Source: Sanderia malayensis
Lineage: Eukaryota > Cnidaria > Scyphozoa > Semaeostomeae > Pelagiidae
Direction of reading: 5' to 3'
Length of the DNA: 64,000 bases
NCBI GenBank assembly: GCA_013076295.1
Contig: RQOL01000426.1
Span: forward strand, 62,001 to 126,000
The notes beneath the pieces are model-generated. The model was not told the origin of the DNA. It saw only the letters and a program-made list of their open reading frames with translations, and searched no databases. The position numbers and the translations under genes were made by a program. Below are positions 34,622-48,293 of the stretch, piece by piece (position 1 is the stretch's first letter; every line of letters begins with the position of its first letter).

Positions 34622-37234
34622 CTAGCCGGGGGCGCTCGCTACGCTCGCTTCCCGGAGTCCCTCATGTAACAAAAAGTTTAATGTGGTTGGCGCACTTCGT
34701 GCACTGCATTCGCTCCGCTCATGCCCTTTCCCACCCCACGTACAGTGGTTTGGCTTGCCCTCGCTCCCCTGTCTATCTATGGTCACTATAGTAGTGTTTA
34801 ACATGCATGGAAATTAGTTTTAGCGATCAGCCTCGTTTTCATCTTAAAATCCTCGTTCTCATGAGATAAGTCTCGTACTGATGATATGGCTGCATCCTTG
34901 TATGCATTGGGTCATATGATGGCAATTGGCCTGTGATAACATATTGCATAACATATTTAGGCATAATTAGTTGTTGCTGCCACCAGGAAGGTTTGTGCTA
35001 TGTATTGGTTGTGATGGATATTAAATAAAAAAAACATTATAGATGAAGGAGGAACAGTTGGTTTGGCTATTGGAAGGAGCAAATGTAATTTTGTAAAGCA
35101 AAAGTGTGTTTGGCTGATCGGTCCAATATATCTGATTCAAGGAGAGGGCAAGGCAAGTAACAAAGTTGATAGAGTGGATATTTGCTACTTAATGGTGCTG
35201 TATGAGGAAACCAAAGTTCAGAAACTCATGGTAAGATTTAACAAATTAATGAGGTTAGGAATTACCTGACTCCACAAATTGACTTAAATCTGCCAAACAG
35301 GAATGGAATGAAACTAAAAATGGGGAAAAAATAGATTTATTAGTTTTCTTGAAATATTATGCTCAAAGATAAAAGTGAAAAATTATCAGGAATTCAGGTA
35401 TAACTTGAATTGAAGAAAATCATGCAAGTTATATGTTCCATTGGTTTAGTTGTCATTGTATGAGTGCTCATTGGATAGCAATAAGCATCTTTGAATAATT
35501 TGCTGATTGTCAACACAGGTTTAATAAAAATCATGAACATGGGACATTTTCATTTCATGTAAATTCCAAAATTGAATGACTCTGTGGTGTAATGGTTGGA
35601 AAATGTATGAATATATGTGATCATGTGTTATTAAGAACTTCATACCTGAATTAGCACTTTAAAGATACTGTCAGAAGATGTTATGTAACATTTGACTCCA
35701 TGTTCCCTTATGGTGCAGTCAATGCTTTCTATAACAAATAAATCATTTAGAAAATATATACCTAAGAGGACTTGCAATTGCGATGAAGAAAAAGCTGCTA
35801 AACACATGCGTTACTGATATTTTACAAAACTGATATGGATTTACATCAGCTTTATAGAAATACAACATTAGTACCTACCAAAAATTGAAACATAATACCA
35901 CCTTCCCTGTAAGATGTTATATAGTGGTTGTCATTTTAAGATGGTCACAGATATACTTAAAGAATTCTACTAAATGCAAGCAACGGAAATATGACAGGTA
36001 GATATGAGTACAACATTAAATACTTGTTCTTTAGTATTAAAGCTAAATTGAGAATCTGATTGGAAAACCTGATTTTACCCTGGGCATTCAGCGAGAGTGA
36101 ACTGGCATAAGCAAAGTGATCAATCTGATTTAGCAATAAGCTCGACAGTTGTAATAACAATGAAGGCTATTTACCTTTGTTTGAGATCAACGGTAATGTG
36201 TTTGCAGGTTTTGCAATATCCTCTCACCTGTAACTTGTCCTTTTTAAACAATTGTTCTTCAGCCATGGAAGGTCTGCGATTGCGAAACAGATATTTCAAA
36301 AGGTGCCGATTTTTGTAAAATTCCCATGCATTGATCAAAGTGAGGCAACGTTCTTTTGTGAAATGAGAGTTTATACAATCGCCTCGTTTCAATGCAGCAA
36401 AACCTCCTGCTATTGGATAATTAAAAATGCAGAAATGCACCTCATTAAATCTTTGTAGAAGAATAAACAATGTGCACATGAATTTCATTGAGGGTATTAT
36501 TGTACGAAGACATATATATTAGACATGTATATTTTAAAGGTATACAGCACTGTGCAAGAAATGCGCAGTTGTCAGTTGTGTACATAGAAAGGAGAAGAAT
36601 CAGATTGCCGGTTACATTAGTTAAAAGCCTGAACACCACGTCAAGGAGTAACCTTTGTTCGAGATTTCCTTGTTCATGAAAAGTGCAAGTTCAATTTGGA
36701 TTATGTAAGAGTAATCTTTAAAGGGTGGGCTTTATCTGCGAGGTTCACTATTTCATCTTGTAATGGGTAATAAATAATCTTATTCACAAATTCATAATAT
36801 TTTAAAGCAACTATTGCTAACGGAGAACTTGCAGTTTTCATGGAGGAAGGAAAACCATGTTGTCATAGGCAAGATCGGAAAACATGGCAAAGCATAACTC
36901 ATGATTTTCAGGCTCTACACAGGAATGACGATGTGCCGATTGCGGAAAGTGGTTGCAACCGCTACTGAACATCTTTTCATTGATGTTTTCAGTTTGCTCA
37001 CGGCAGATACTGCTTGGCTGGAATGAGACATTCAAACCAGTGCTCGGCTTTTTACGGCTTTGCTGGTAGCTGGTTAGTTGTGTTGTACACAACTGGACAC
37101 CACACACTTGTATGTGTGTGATGCGATCTGCCTTGAAACACAACAGTCACACCCTTAGTGGTTATATTTTGTGTAGGTTGGTAGCCTGGTGTACAAATGA
37201 AAAGCACCATTGTGTATAGGAGAGGAGGAGAGAC
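34622..37234 (-). other. 3' region of Helitron C, no recognised gene
   Basis: The stretch downstream of the Rep-Hel stop. The last 250 bases match the end of H0. A block near 36600-36670 (GATTGCCGGTTACATTAGTT and following) also occurs downstream of the gene in copy D (about 59725-59800), so some of it is conserved between lineages. An open frame at 36171-36488 (105 codons) shows no domain and I could not confirm it in D. Polyadenylation signals are plausible but not distinctive here. Confidence 0.5.
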
Positions 37235-40200
37235 TTAAAGGACTTCTTGGAAGACAATGTTCTTTGTCTGCCTGTGTGCATTCTCAGGAAAGAAGACTTT
37301 GATGCCAGCAAATGACGTAGCCCTGGACATGGCAACATATAATTGACCATGTGTGAAAACGGGCTGTGGCAAATACAGACCAACATACCTGAGAGATTGT
37401 CCTTGTGCCTTATTGATTGTTAGGCAGTATGCAAGTCTTACTGGAAATTGTCGTCGTTTCATTCTGAACGGCATTTCCGTGTCCTGAGTGGAGACTGTGA
37501 TCTTAGGAATCATGACCCGTTGTCCTCTGTGCTCCTTGGTAATGATCTCTGCTGTGATCACCTGATGTCGGAGATGCCGAACTATGAGTCTTGTTCCGTT
37601 GCAAAGACCTTTCTTTGGATTGAGATTTCGCAGAAGAATGATCGTTGCACCAACCTAATGCAATGAATATTATTGTGATTAATGAGGCCTTTTTTATGGT
37701 GCACTACCCAGGACTTGCACACAATAATGTAATGTGAACAGGATGAAAGATTGTACTGTTCTTACCTTGGGTTTAAGTCTGTGCAACGGCATTCCATTAG
37801 GAGTGAGTTGGTTGAGAAATTCAATGGGGTAGGCCTCTTCCTCATCAGGATCGTCTGTGACAACACTGTCTGTGCTGTAATAAGTTCTTTCCGCTGTCTG
37901 AAGTCTGTCCAGAATTATGTGGTTGACTTGATGTGATAAGTCATTCTCTGGAGTCAAACAACAGCGTTCAGACATTGTTACAGGATCCATCATTAGGTGT
38001 GAATCTGGTGTGTTTGGCCTGGGGAAAATGAAGTTGAGCATGTCTTCTTGAGATGAAGTGCATATCTCTTGTGGCAGAATTACATTGTCCAGTGCATCGT
38101 GTGCTTCTTGCTTGTTGCCAAGTCTGAGAAGCCATTCTGAGAATTCACGGTATGAATCATCTTGAACGGCTCTCATATTGGTGTGTAAGCGATGCTGCTG
38201 AAACTTTGTCCATAGATCAATGATCTGGTGTGATTTTAGAGTCTCTGCTACACTTCTTTCCCTTCCTGCTTTTGTGACGACAGGTAGAACTTGTCTGAAG
38301 TCACCACCAAGTAGCATGAACTTGCCACCAAATGGTCTGTCGACATGTGTAATGTCTCGAAGCAGTCGGTCGACTGCTTGTAATGCAAGTGCGGGAATCA
38401 TGGAAGCTTCATCCCATATGAAAAGGGTAGTTTCACGCAATACCTGTGCTCTCCGGCTCTGTCTCTTGACATTACACGATGATTCAGCTTGAAGTGGTAT
38501 AGGAATTTGAAAGGTAGAATGTGAAGTTCTACCATTTATGAGCAGTGTTGCAGCAATTCCTGACCACGCCATGCACTGAACTTTATGTCCATTGGCTTGC
38601 AGATTGTGAACCAACGTGTTGTAAAGGAAAGTTTTCCCAGTTCCAGCCGGCCCGTCAACAAAGTGACAGTTCTGTTCGGATTGCGCGTTGATACCCTCAG
38701 TGATTGCCGTGTATATGGCTTGCTGTTCAGGGTTCAATGCGGCCAGTATTCGTTCTCCTTCCTCTCTGGCATTGGCAACATCGATGTGATCTTCCTCTGT
38801 AATAATAATTGCAATAAAATTGGAAAGAAAGCCAGCAGAAACAATGTCCAAAAATACGTAAATGCCCTTATCTACACGATCTTAGGATAAATTATTATTC
38901 TTACTAATACAGTACAAAGTTGAAAATAACACATATAGTACCTTGTTCAGGAATGACATAGTCGGCTGGAAGTTGAGGAAGGTGAGTATAATTAGTGATC
39001 GATTGACCATGTACTTTCAAATTTTCGTCAATGTCATGTAGACATTGATACATATGTCTGTCTTCAAAAGCTATGGCCATATCTGGATGATTGAGTTGAT
39101 CACGTCGTACAAAGTCTTCACTCAATGCTTCTTTGAACCTGTTGAAGAGTGCTGCGATATCTGAAGGTGTCTGAAAAAGAAGTAATGTTGCAAACAACTG
39201 TCTGAGTTGTATTGGCATGTTGAAAATAACTGCCTCCTCCAAACAGCGTATGATTTCAGCATCGTCTTCCAACAAACCTAGAGCTAAAGCTGCGTCTTTG
39301 AAAGAATTGCCCAGGTTTCCTTCTATCGTGCGAAGATCTTCAAATGATGTGGCACCTCGTTTATGGAGAAGCAATAGTCTGAGTGCGAATCTTTGCTCAC
39401 ATGGTCGCGGGTGAACTTGATATATTCTGCCTATGACAGGCAGTGTTCTCCGCTGTCTTGCTTTCCATGTTTTGGTGCGCTCGTTGAAAACATAGTGTTC
39501 AGGAATTTCGTGATACAGATATTGGCGTGCAGCCGGGTCTTGTGCATTCAATTCAAACCAAGACGTCAGTGTGGTTTTTTCATTGATGTTTTGTAATTGC
39601 TCAACCCGACCATTATCCTGAAAGTATACAGTCTGCTGATCAGGTAGATGAACATGCAGACGTTTGATAGTGTGACTTTTCTCGTGCATGGAAAATTGAA
39701 ATATCCTGTGAACAGCTTCATGTGGTCCAATATACCGAGTGTTGATCTATTGGCGTACTTCATCGTGCTCAATATCTTGAGGTACTTGTTGCTGTTGTCC
39801 TTGAAGAATTTCAACGTGTGCCATGTCTTGCCCTTTATGGATATACTTGAAAATATATTTGACGGACTTGACAGTGCTACATATTTCGAGATTAGTGTGA
39901 CACTGATACTTGAGTAGAAGATAGCGATTATGTGGCACAACCCATGTATCATCTAGAAGTCGATCTTCTAGATTGACTGGATGACGACAGCGTCGTCTGT
40001 AGAGGGGATAACCATTAGCATTGACTTGTGTTTCGGCAGTGCGATCTTTCGGAAATCGCTTCTTGCATTTGTTATTTTCCATGCAAACACATCGGGGATT
40101 GATATCACCGCATGGACCATGTGTCATGTGCTTCAATACTAACCTGTGATATTTTGCATCTTGTGGGTCTGGAATTTCAGCTGATATGAGTCGATCTACC

Positions 40201-43200
40201 TGTAGGTTTCGAAGAAAAATAGCATATGTAAGTTTTACAGTTTAAAATGGATTGTGTTTATACTAAGCAATACAACTGATAATTATATTCCTAATTCTAT
40301 ATATAAATTATTGTGGAGATGTTACCTCTTCGGGTGTTCATGGTCTATCAGCCTCAGACAGGAACAGAATCATGTGAGCATGTGGTAATCCTCTCTTTTG
40401 AAATTCAATGACATATACATGTGCAATGGTATGTCCTAGAATGTGCTTGTGAAGGATATCTTCCAGTAGTTCTTGTAGTTTGAGTTGAAATACTCGTGTG
40501 GCGATGTCAGGTTGGTCATTCGCCTTCTGGTGTGGTAGAATGTTTTCTGAAATCTCCTTCCACTTGGGGTTGGCCGTCATGGTTAGGAAGATGTCAGGCT
40601 TGCCATACTTTCTTACGATGGTCATTGCATCTTGAAAGTTCTGGTACATATTTTGTTGACTGCCTGGAAAAGATGATGGAAGTATGACAACACGACCGAC
40701 ATCAATATGAAGGGGTTCGTTGGGATTGTTTGCCCTGGCCATTTGATTTTCGATTTCAGCCCTTCTGTTCAGGTGATATCCATCAGGCCTCGATAACTGT
40801 CAGCACGTAATTGCCGTTGATTGTGCAAAATCCAGTTGAGCTTGTTTCCTTCTATTTTGGTGTATGCATCCACCAGATATTGCTGAAAGAGAAGTGTTGC
40901 CCTGTGAATGGTAGACAGTTGATTTATGACTTGTATTCGGTACGAATAATATTCGGCGATTGTGAATCGGATACGGTGGTTACGATCAGGATTTTCCTGG
41001 TCTTGTCCTCGACGTGTAGGTAGACGTTGAAGGTCCAAGCTGTATCCCCGATCACCCTGAAAGAACAACAATGGATAGGTTAGAGGATCCGCAACAGGAG
41101 CTAAGGCATTAATCTTCATAAGATTACCACGCCTTGTTCGAATTTGAAGCTCTCTGTCTTCGGGATTAGGAGCACCGCCATTGCGTGTAGTGTAGACTGC
41201 TGCAATTTCTCTGGCAGTGGGATTATCATATCTTCGATCTTGTTCTGGGCGACCGGTAATAATCATCTTGAACGTGGGAATTGGCTGATCATTGGCAATA
41301 GCTTGCTGCCTTTGCTCTTCCAGTACTTCTCCCATTGTTTAAAAACGTTGAGCAAATCGATTTACTGCCATCAATTCCTTTTGCAGCAGCGCCACCATGT
41401 CTAAGTCCAAGTTTTGTTCTCTGGCTGTGTTCTGGCGTTCTTGCAGTGCTTGTTGGGTGTCCACAATATATAGTTCTGCATATTTTCGGGATCTGTCGGT
41501 TTCAGTTACCCCTGTTGAATTGAAAGAAACATTCTAAATTGTACTTTGTTATATCAACTGTAGTTTTCAATGCAGCAAGTGCTTTGTTACGAAAGCATCA
41601 TTAAGTGCCTTGATTTTCGATTGGACAACTCTTGATATTCAGGCAAGCATACAGAGAGCTTATTCATTGTATGTTGGGTGGGAAAAACATGAGCATTCTG
41701 TCAACATCCGTGTTATCAAGTGAAAGTATTATATGGGAATGTAGCATATTATGAGAGACGTTATATTTACCTGTCATATGGTATGCACTTCCATGTATGG
41801 TGATTACTGGTGGTCCTGCATTAGCGTGTCTTCCAACGTTAGCTCTCCAGGATGCCATCGCCATTAGTGAATTGTATCTACGGAAATTTTTGAGAAAATA
41901 TTTAGATTCATCAGTAGTTCCAGTGTATAAATGCATCACATTTGCCGGGGGTGGTTGAATGGGATCGAGAGTTATTAATCCTCCCATACAACATTTGTTG
42001 TATTGCTTTTTTGAGTTGAGTTCCTCTCGGAAGTACTTCGCTTCACAGTGAATACATGTTCTGGTCATTTTCCCAAGATGATGAGGCATTGGGGAGAATT
42101 GAGGAATTTCAAGAATAGGTTGATTTACTTCCCTTTCTTGGTGTTCGATGGGTTGGGGGACATCATCTTGGTGTTGTGGTGGGATTTCGTCATGCATTTC
42201 AACTTCTTGTGGTTGTACCGCTATTTGATTCTCTTCATTCCCATTTTCAAGGTTGGGTTGCAATTCCATAGCAGCAGGCAATATTTGTGGATCCTGAAAT
42301 GCAATGCAATCTAAGTTAATATAATTCAATCATGTGTTTTGAAATATATGGTCCTACGGAGAATGATTGGTGTATTTTAAGCCAATTGTGATGGTAGTCT
42401 GCTTTACCTGATTATCATGTGGAATTGGAATGTGTTGTTCCACATTGATTTCATCAGGTTGTGCTGGCCTTTCAATCTCATTATTTTGATTTTCAATATG
42501 TGTTTGGGGTTGCATCTGCATTGGCCGTATCTGTTGATAATGAAAATGAAATGAAATTAGTTATTTTAGTTATTAGTTATTAGAAATTTTAATGTCATTA
42601 CTGTGTGATTATGTAAATTGATAAAAATAAAAATTGGAACTTATAATTGTACATGTCTCAAGTAGGGAAATTGCATGAGGGATTTGGGTTATGGAAAATG
42701 GAGTTGCCTAACTGTAGTTAGCTTGTGTTAACAATTTTGTTTTACCTCATTGTCATTTTGAGCTTGATTTACATTAAGCATCTCCACATCTGCCGTTTGT
42801 ATTGCTGCTGGACCTTCATGATTACGATTCAGAAGGGGTGGTTGCAACTGCATAACCATCGGCGGTACCTGCAGATGGAAAAATATTGATAATTTGGTTG
42901 ATATAACAACTGGCTTGGTTTTGATTGTTGTTAATTTTAAACAGTTGTATAATATATAGTTATCTTATTTTGAAAAGATTAGCAGAAATTATTGAGTTGT
43001 GTACCTGAAGTTGAGGAGCCAGTGGTGCAGGATATTGTAAAGCATTGTTTATTGGTTGTGGTACTGCTATAAGTCCATAGTGGGGAAGCATTGCAGGTAG
43101 TTGCCATGGCACATACAATGCCTGCATCTGTGGATAATGAAGTGGGAGTGGTTGATATTCTGGGGCTGGTTGCTGAGGGTATTCTTCCTGCAACTGGTGA

Positions 43201-43349
43201 AGGTCATTCACTGCTCCCTGTACCATATTATCAGGTGGTAAATCAACTGGATGAGGCTGTTGGTTACTCTCACGACCTCGGCGAGTTGTATCGCGTACTT
43301 GATTCCTACGTTTATTGCCGGTGATGCTCTTTCTGCCTTTTTTTGGCAT
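37235..43349 (-). pseudogene. Helitron Rep-Hel transposase, copy C, 8 exons with internal stops
   Basis: Exons (minus): 43349-43005, 42868-42746, 42530-42408, 42293-41771, 41511-40326, 40199-38942, 38796-37766 and 37654-37235. All have GT-AG borders and consistent phase, about 1668 codons after allowing for one 2-nt insertion. Domains: Pro/Gln-rich N-terminus, zinc finger CIHC...KCC (about 41985-42065), Rep nuclease with HUH motif GLPHAHM (40371-40391) and the tyrosine motif VKYIFKYIHKG (39832-39864). The PIF1-type helicase has Walker A GPAGTGKT (about 38630-38653), DEAS, GGDFRQVLPV, INKAQGQS and YVAMSRA. Rep nicks and joins the transposing strand in the nucleus; the helicase unwinds it. Lesions: TAA before 41335, a 2-nt insertion near 40776, CGA to TGA near 40341 and TAC to TAG near 39749. 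The helicase exons are intact. Confidence 0.93.
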
Positions 43350-45398
43350 TTTGCAAGAGGTGATATAAAAAAAAGAAAAAAATGTGTTTTATATGCAAGC
43401 CAATTGAATTGAAAATGTTAAAATTTGAAGTAAGAGTGATTTTTGTGAGCAACTGGATGGGTTTGCTGTTTTGTGGTGAGCTGCAAGATAAAATAAATAA
43501 TTTAGAACATAATTGTAAGAAATGTTTGGAATTACTCTTGACTGTTGAATTAAATTATTGGTTATTTAAAGTTTCCAAATAAAAATATTGGAGCACTTTA
43601 TCTTATCACCTACATCACTCTTCCTATTGTGTTCTTCAAGACCTAAAAGGAAAACAGTTGTGATAATGTATAAATTGGAAAAGTTAATCATCCATTTCAT
43701 TTTCAGAAAGAAAAATCCATAAACCTACATTTGATGTGTTTGTAAAGGCTAGATTTTATTTGCATTATGCAGTAAATTTGCTTTGTATTGATAAGAAATT
43801 GTTGCAATTGTTAATACCACTTTTAATATAGTAGCTAAGCTTCACATTGGGGATATGAATGTACATTACGGGGTGAGGCATTTAAACATTAATTAAAATA
43901 GGCTTTGTATAGGAACAATTGTTGTCACACTCACCAAATATTCAGAGGAATCAACTTTTTTGAAACCCTGTTTTTGCAAAAGAAGAAAAATATTTTGGAT
44001 GAATTGATTATCTTGTAAACAGAAAGTTGCCATTAATAGTAACGAATGTTTAACATGTAAACTTGTATATTATTATGTTGATTGAGTGAAGAAATAACAA
44101 AAAATGTCAAAGTGAAGGAGTGAAACACTTACTTTATTAAAAAACTTTACTTTGTTATTTACAAATGAGTAATTGAGAATTACTTTCACCAATGACAATT
44201 ACAAACCAATTGATGATACCCTGAGAAAAAGCAATGAAATGCGGTGTAATGAAAGACAAAGTTGTTTTGAGGAAGACGCTGTTAAACTTTATAGCGTGTA
44301 GAGGAAAGTTTAGGAGAAGCAAATATGAACATTCCACTTACAAATTACAAAAATGCACTTTTGCTCTCAATTTTTTTATCAAACGATATATATAATTGAT
44401 ATCATTTATTCTCTGGCGATTTATACCACAGTCAGAAATTGCACAAAAAGTTTTACATTTGGTATATACACCAACAAAGTAAAGACGCAATTGCTATTTT
44501 AAATTCGCGCCAATTTGAAAGAATTGTAGCCTCTATTCGGTGCATTGTCTCGTTGTTTGCTCTTTTGTGGTGATTCTTGTTATGGGAAAATAAAGGAATG
44601 AAATGGTGTTCTTGTTTTTTGTGCTATAGAACTCGTTGAACGAATGTAAATATATTCCTTGGAGTTCATTGCAATCAAGTATCATCTAATGATGATATAA
44701 ATTTATTTGATTGTAATGAACAACATTGATTATGTGTCAGGTGTTATATGCTGCAAAACACGCGTGTTGAAAGACAGGAAAAGCAATAATGACAGTAGGC
44801 CATGGAAGGTTCACCAAAGGTAAGAAGGTAGTACCTAATCATACTTATTGTTTGAGTGGATGAATACATTTGCTTAATTTAAGTAATTCATTTGAAAATA
44901 AATTACTTACATGCATAGAGTTGAGGCGAAATGAGGAGAAGTGAGCTGAGCCAATGAGCCTTATATGTTGTCTTCTTTTGTTTCAGGTGCCCCCAGACAT
45001 AAAGTGAATTCTTGTGATGTGTTGCCATTCCTTGTCAACATTATTGTAGTCAGGTGAGTTCATGTTAAGTATATAAAGATTTGTCGAAAAAATAGACAGT
45101 GTCTGCTTTGCAATGATATCTTTGCATGAATGAAACAATTTACAAACAAAAACATTTACTTACTATACATACAACAAATATATCATTAAACAACACTGAC
45201 AAATAAATAAATACAATAACATGAGAAAATTGATGAAAAGGAAAAAGCATGTGGGTGCATAATATCACAGTATAGGCCAAAATAGTGTTTGTAGTTTGTA
45301 TTCATTTTCAATTTAGACTGCAGCACGGGAAGAATTTGTCAAAAGAAAGGCATATTTTTATTTCTGTCTGTGATATTATGCAGAGAAGATAACAAAGG
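43350..45398 (-). other. Non-coding leader of Helitron C between gene X and Rep-Hel
   Basis: Collinear with 10979-14507 of copy A, apart from A's TTAA element, whose empty site lies near 44505-44515. It contains the counterparts of the 33-nt splice-like segment (near 43950) and the TTGCAG acceptor (near 43484), and TATAAAA about 40 bases before the Rep-Hel start. No coding frame is conserved between copies. Confidence 0.5.
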
Positions 45399-46040
45399 TT
45401 ATGACTATTTTTTTCCGAAATCTTAGCCATATCCATCATTGTCTTTTGTAGATCACGTGTGGGCATGTTAGTCCACATGAAAGGTGATCTGCCTGATCCT
45501 GGCTTGAAAGTAAACTTTTTTTTCTTATTTTGTTTTTTTTTCTAATTAGATTAATTTTGATCCTGTCTGTTGACCTGCAAAGAAAATATTTGTTTTTAAA
45601 ACAATGCTTGGTTGTGTCATAGAGGATTTCATGCAATGTAGAGAAGAATTGGTGAAAGACAGTAGATAATAATGGGTATGTTGGAAGTAACTTACTTCAG
45701 CTTCTCCTTTTCAATTCGGTCTCCTTGCATTGTTACAAAGTTGAATTTGGTGTGTTTTTGAAATTTAAAGTTGGCAGAACATTCTTTTTTTAGTTTGGCA
45801 ATATTTTCAAATGGGAACATCTGAAAGGATAGAAGTGGTGTAGAAAGAAGTAAAGTCAAGGTTGCTGTTAACAATGTAAAAAGTAAAGTAGTGGCATTGA
45901 GACTTGTATAGTGTAATTTAGTAAGTGTTGATAATAACCTTTATTTCTCCTTGAAAAGATATTGTGATGTTGTGTTGTTGAGGCTGCATAGGAGTGTCAT
46001 CTTCACGAAGAAGTTCCTCATCAGTTTGATTGGAGGCCAT
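45399..46040 (-). pseudogene. Small Helitron accessory gene X, 3 exons, frameshifted in exon 3
   Basis: Exons (minus): 46040-45939 (34 codons, starting MASNQTDEELLRED), 45820-45696 and 45574 to about 45399, with GT-AG borders and matching phases. The product would be about 134 residues: an acidic, Gln-rich N-terminus, then a basic half with KLKKEC, INLIRKK and KKKK, then FTFKPGS and MPTRDLQKTMM. Copy A keeps the reading frame of exon 3; here one A is missing in a homopolymer near 45533-45541, so the frame shifts. Joint evidence from A and C supports a real ancestral gene. It lies about 2 kb upstream of Rep-Hel, same strand. It is not the RPA-like, OTU or endonuclease accessory of other Helitrons, as far as I can see. 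Function unknown. Confidence 0.55.
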
Positions 46041-46962
46041 TGTAGAGAATCTACGAATGAATATGTTGTATCAATTTCATGTTGGTAATCAAATTGCAAG
46101 AGGTTAATGAAGGAGAGGAAATATATCTGTTAAGTGTTAATTGACTGCTCTATTCTTGCAAGAGGAGAATTAAAGACCATTGTGTGAGAAATAAAGTTTG
46201 TGAAATATATACTTACATAAGGTGTGCAAAAAAATGTGAATGTTGAGTTGCTTTGAAGAGAAAAAATTGCATAAGAAAAATGAAAATTGAGACAAAAATG
46301 TTATAGGCAGTTGTTTATTGTGTCCACAGCAGAATATTCCTGACAAAGGAGAAGTAAAGGCAGTTGGAAGAGAAACAAAGTTTGCAAAATGCTTACCAAG
46401 GTGTATGTAGAGAAAAGTTGAATGTTGAATTGCCTGCAAGAGAGAAATTGCATTAAAAAAGTTAAAAATGAAACTAAAATGTTATTTAAAGTTAGTTGTA
46501 GTGTTAATATGTGTCTTGTGCTTATTTGTGTCATGTGTGAATGTTTTAAAATATATATTTCGTTCATAATTGTAGTAATGAAATTTAGCGTATACTTACG
46601 TTGAAAAATTTTGGTGCTGCAGTCGGGTTGAAAAAAATTTTTTTCGTGTTTACGGACGGTCTTGGCGCAAGAGAAATTTTAAAATTTCCTGCCCTAATTT
46701 GATAGGTAGGAGATGAGTAGCGTCTGTTCGGCGCCGCGCCTCGGTGTTGCTTCGTTTATGATTCTTGTTGCAATACTGTTGGCCTACAAATTCGATTCTT
46801 TCGAATTCTTTTCGAAGAGATGATTCTGTTCGTAATCAATTGTTCGAACAGGAACGGTTAGAAGATTCACTTGTGATGATGCCTGGCTCCAGGCCAGGCG
46901 AATATCCAGGTTCTCTAAAGACCAAGGTTAGTTTTTCCATATTGTTGTATCATTATTTTATT
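46041..46962 (-). other. Putative 5' leader of gene X
   Basis: Present in C and deleted in A. Read on the minus strand it contains a CTCTTGCAG acceptor-like site near 46437 and donor-like GTAAG sites near 46213, 46395 and 46596, so untranslated leader exons are possible. A GC-richer patch near 46720-46745 (GGCGCCGCGCC) could mark its promoter. No open frame with support. Confidence 0.3.
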
Positions 46963-47230
46963 ATTTAATCGGAGAAACTTTCGCGGGAAGAAAGTTTATT
47001 CTTGATAAAAATTTTAAAATTGGAATGTCGCAAAATTTATGAAAAAGTTTCACTTTGAATAAAAACTACTTCAAGGTTTCTGTTAAAAGTTTCTGTTTAG
47101 ACTTGGAATTCACGAAAGTTCATTCTCGTAAAATATCCGATTTTGTCTAAAACGCGAAAGTTAATTCTACAAATTTCGCGTTTTTTTGCCTCGCGAAAGT
47201 TTCTTCCCGTGAAAGTTTCTCCGATTAAAG
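46963..47230. mobile_element. MITE with TTTCGCG words, copy in Helitron C
   Basis: Counterpart of 10157-10453. Ends carry AATCGGAGAAACTTTCGCG and its inverse, with TA at 47231-47232 next to the right end. One or two bases are missing at the left tip. Confidence 0.72.
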
Positions 47231-47974
47231 TAGTCGTTCGTTAACGTTAACCTTAAAAAATGTCTCTCAAAGATTATTCATTTGATGAGGAAAATTATTA
47301 AGGAAAACTTGTGAGTATAAAAAGAAGTTGATTTGGTGAATTTAATGCATAATATGTGGAAAAATAGATAATTTTTCACAAACGGGTTGTGCGGATTTTG
47401 TTAGCTGTTGTTATGAATGTCATGATCTGTAGGCTAAGGCCATGGAAGGTTGAGCAAAGGTAAGAAGGTAATCATACTGGCTGTTTGACTGGGTGCATAC
47501 ATGGGGTAGGGTTAATTATTAATTTGGAGTCAAAATGAATTACTTGTATTTACAGACTTAAATCCAGATGAAAAAACTGAGATTTGCCAACACATGCTAT
47601 AAAATATATTATATAATGTCTTCTTGTGTTTAAGGTGCTCAAACATGAAGTGAATGCTTGTTGTGTGTGAACATTCCTTGTGAATATTATTATAATCAGG
47701 TGAGTTCATGTTAATATTTGTTAAGGTTGATATGAAGATCATTTGCTCACAAAGAAGGACAGTGTCTGCTTTGCAGTCATCTTTTTTGAAGATTAAGTTA
47801 GAAATAGAAGCATTACATATTAACATTAACATTACTATACATAAGGATATACATAAATATATACATCAACATAAATACATAAATATATACATAAATATAC
47901 TATACATAAATATACTATACATAAATATATACATAAATACATACCCTATATACTATATATAAAAATACTATACA
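47231..47974 (-). other. AT-rich non-coding tract of Helitron C
   Basis: Mirrors 9380-10156 of copy A. It includes a CATAAATATA-type decayed microsatellite at about 47830-47974. No gene supported. Confidence 0.5.
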
Positions 47975-48293
47975 TACATATCTACATACATACATACATA
48001 CATACATACATACATACATACATACATACATACATACATACATACATACCCTACATACATACCCTACATACATACCTTACATACATACCCTACATACATA
48101 CCCTACAGACATACCCTACATACATACCCTACATACATACCCTACATACATACCCTACATATATACCCTACAATACATACCCTACAATACATACCCTACA
48201 ATACATATCCTACAATACATACCCTACAATACATACCCTACTATACATACCCTACAATACATGCCCTACAATACATACCCTACAATACATACT
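47975..48293. repeat. (ATAC)n microsatellite and inverted 14-bp satellite of C
   Basis: ATAC run to about 48050, then short 12-base units (CCTACATACATA), then the usual 14-base ATACCCTACAATAC units to 48293. The 12-base form is an intermediate between the tetranucleotide and the 14-mer. Confidence 0.95.

Noticed and set aside
36171..36488. 105-codon minus-strand frame in the 3' region of Helitron C
   Set aside because: Considered as a second accessory gene, but no domain and no convincing counterpart in copy D. Left as non-coding.
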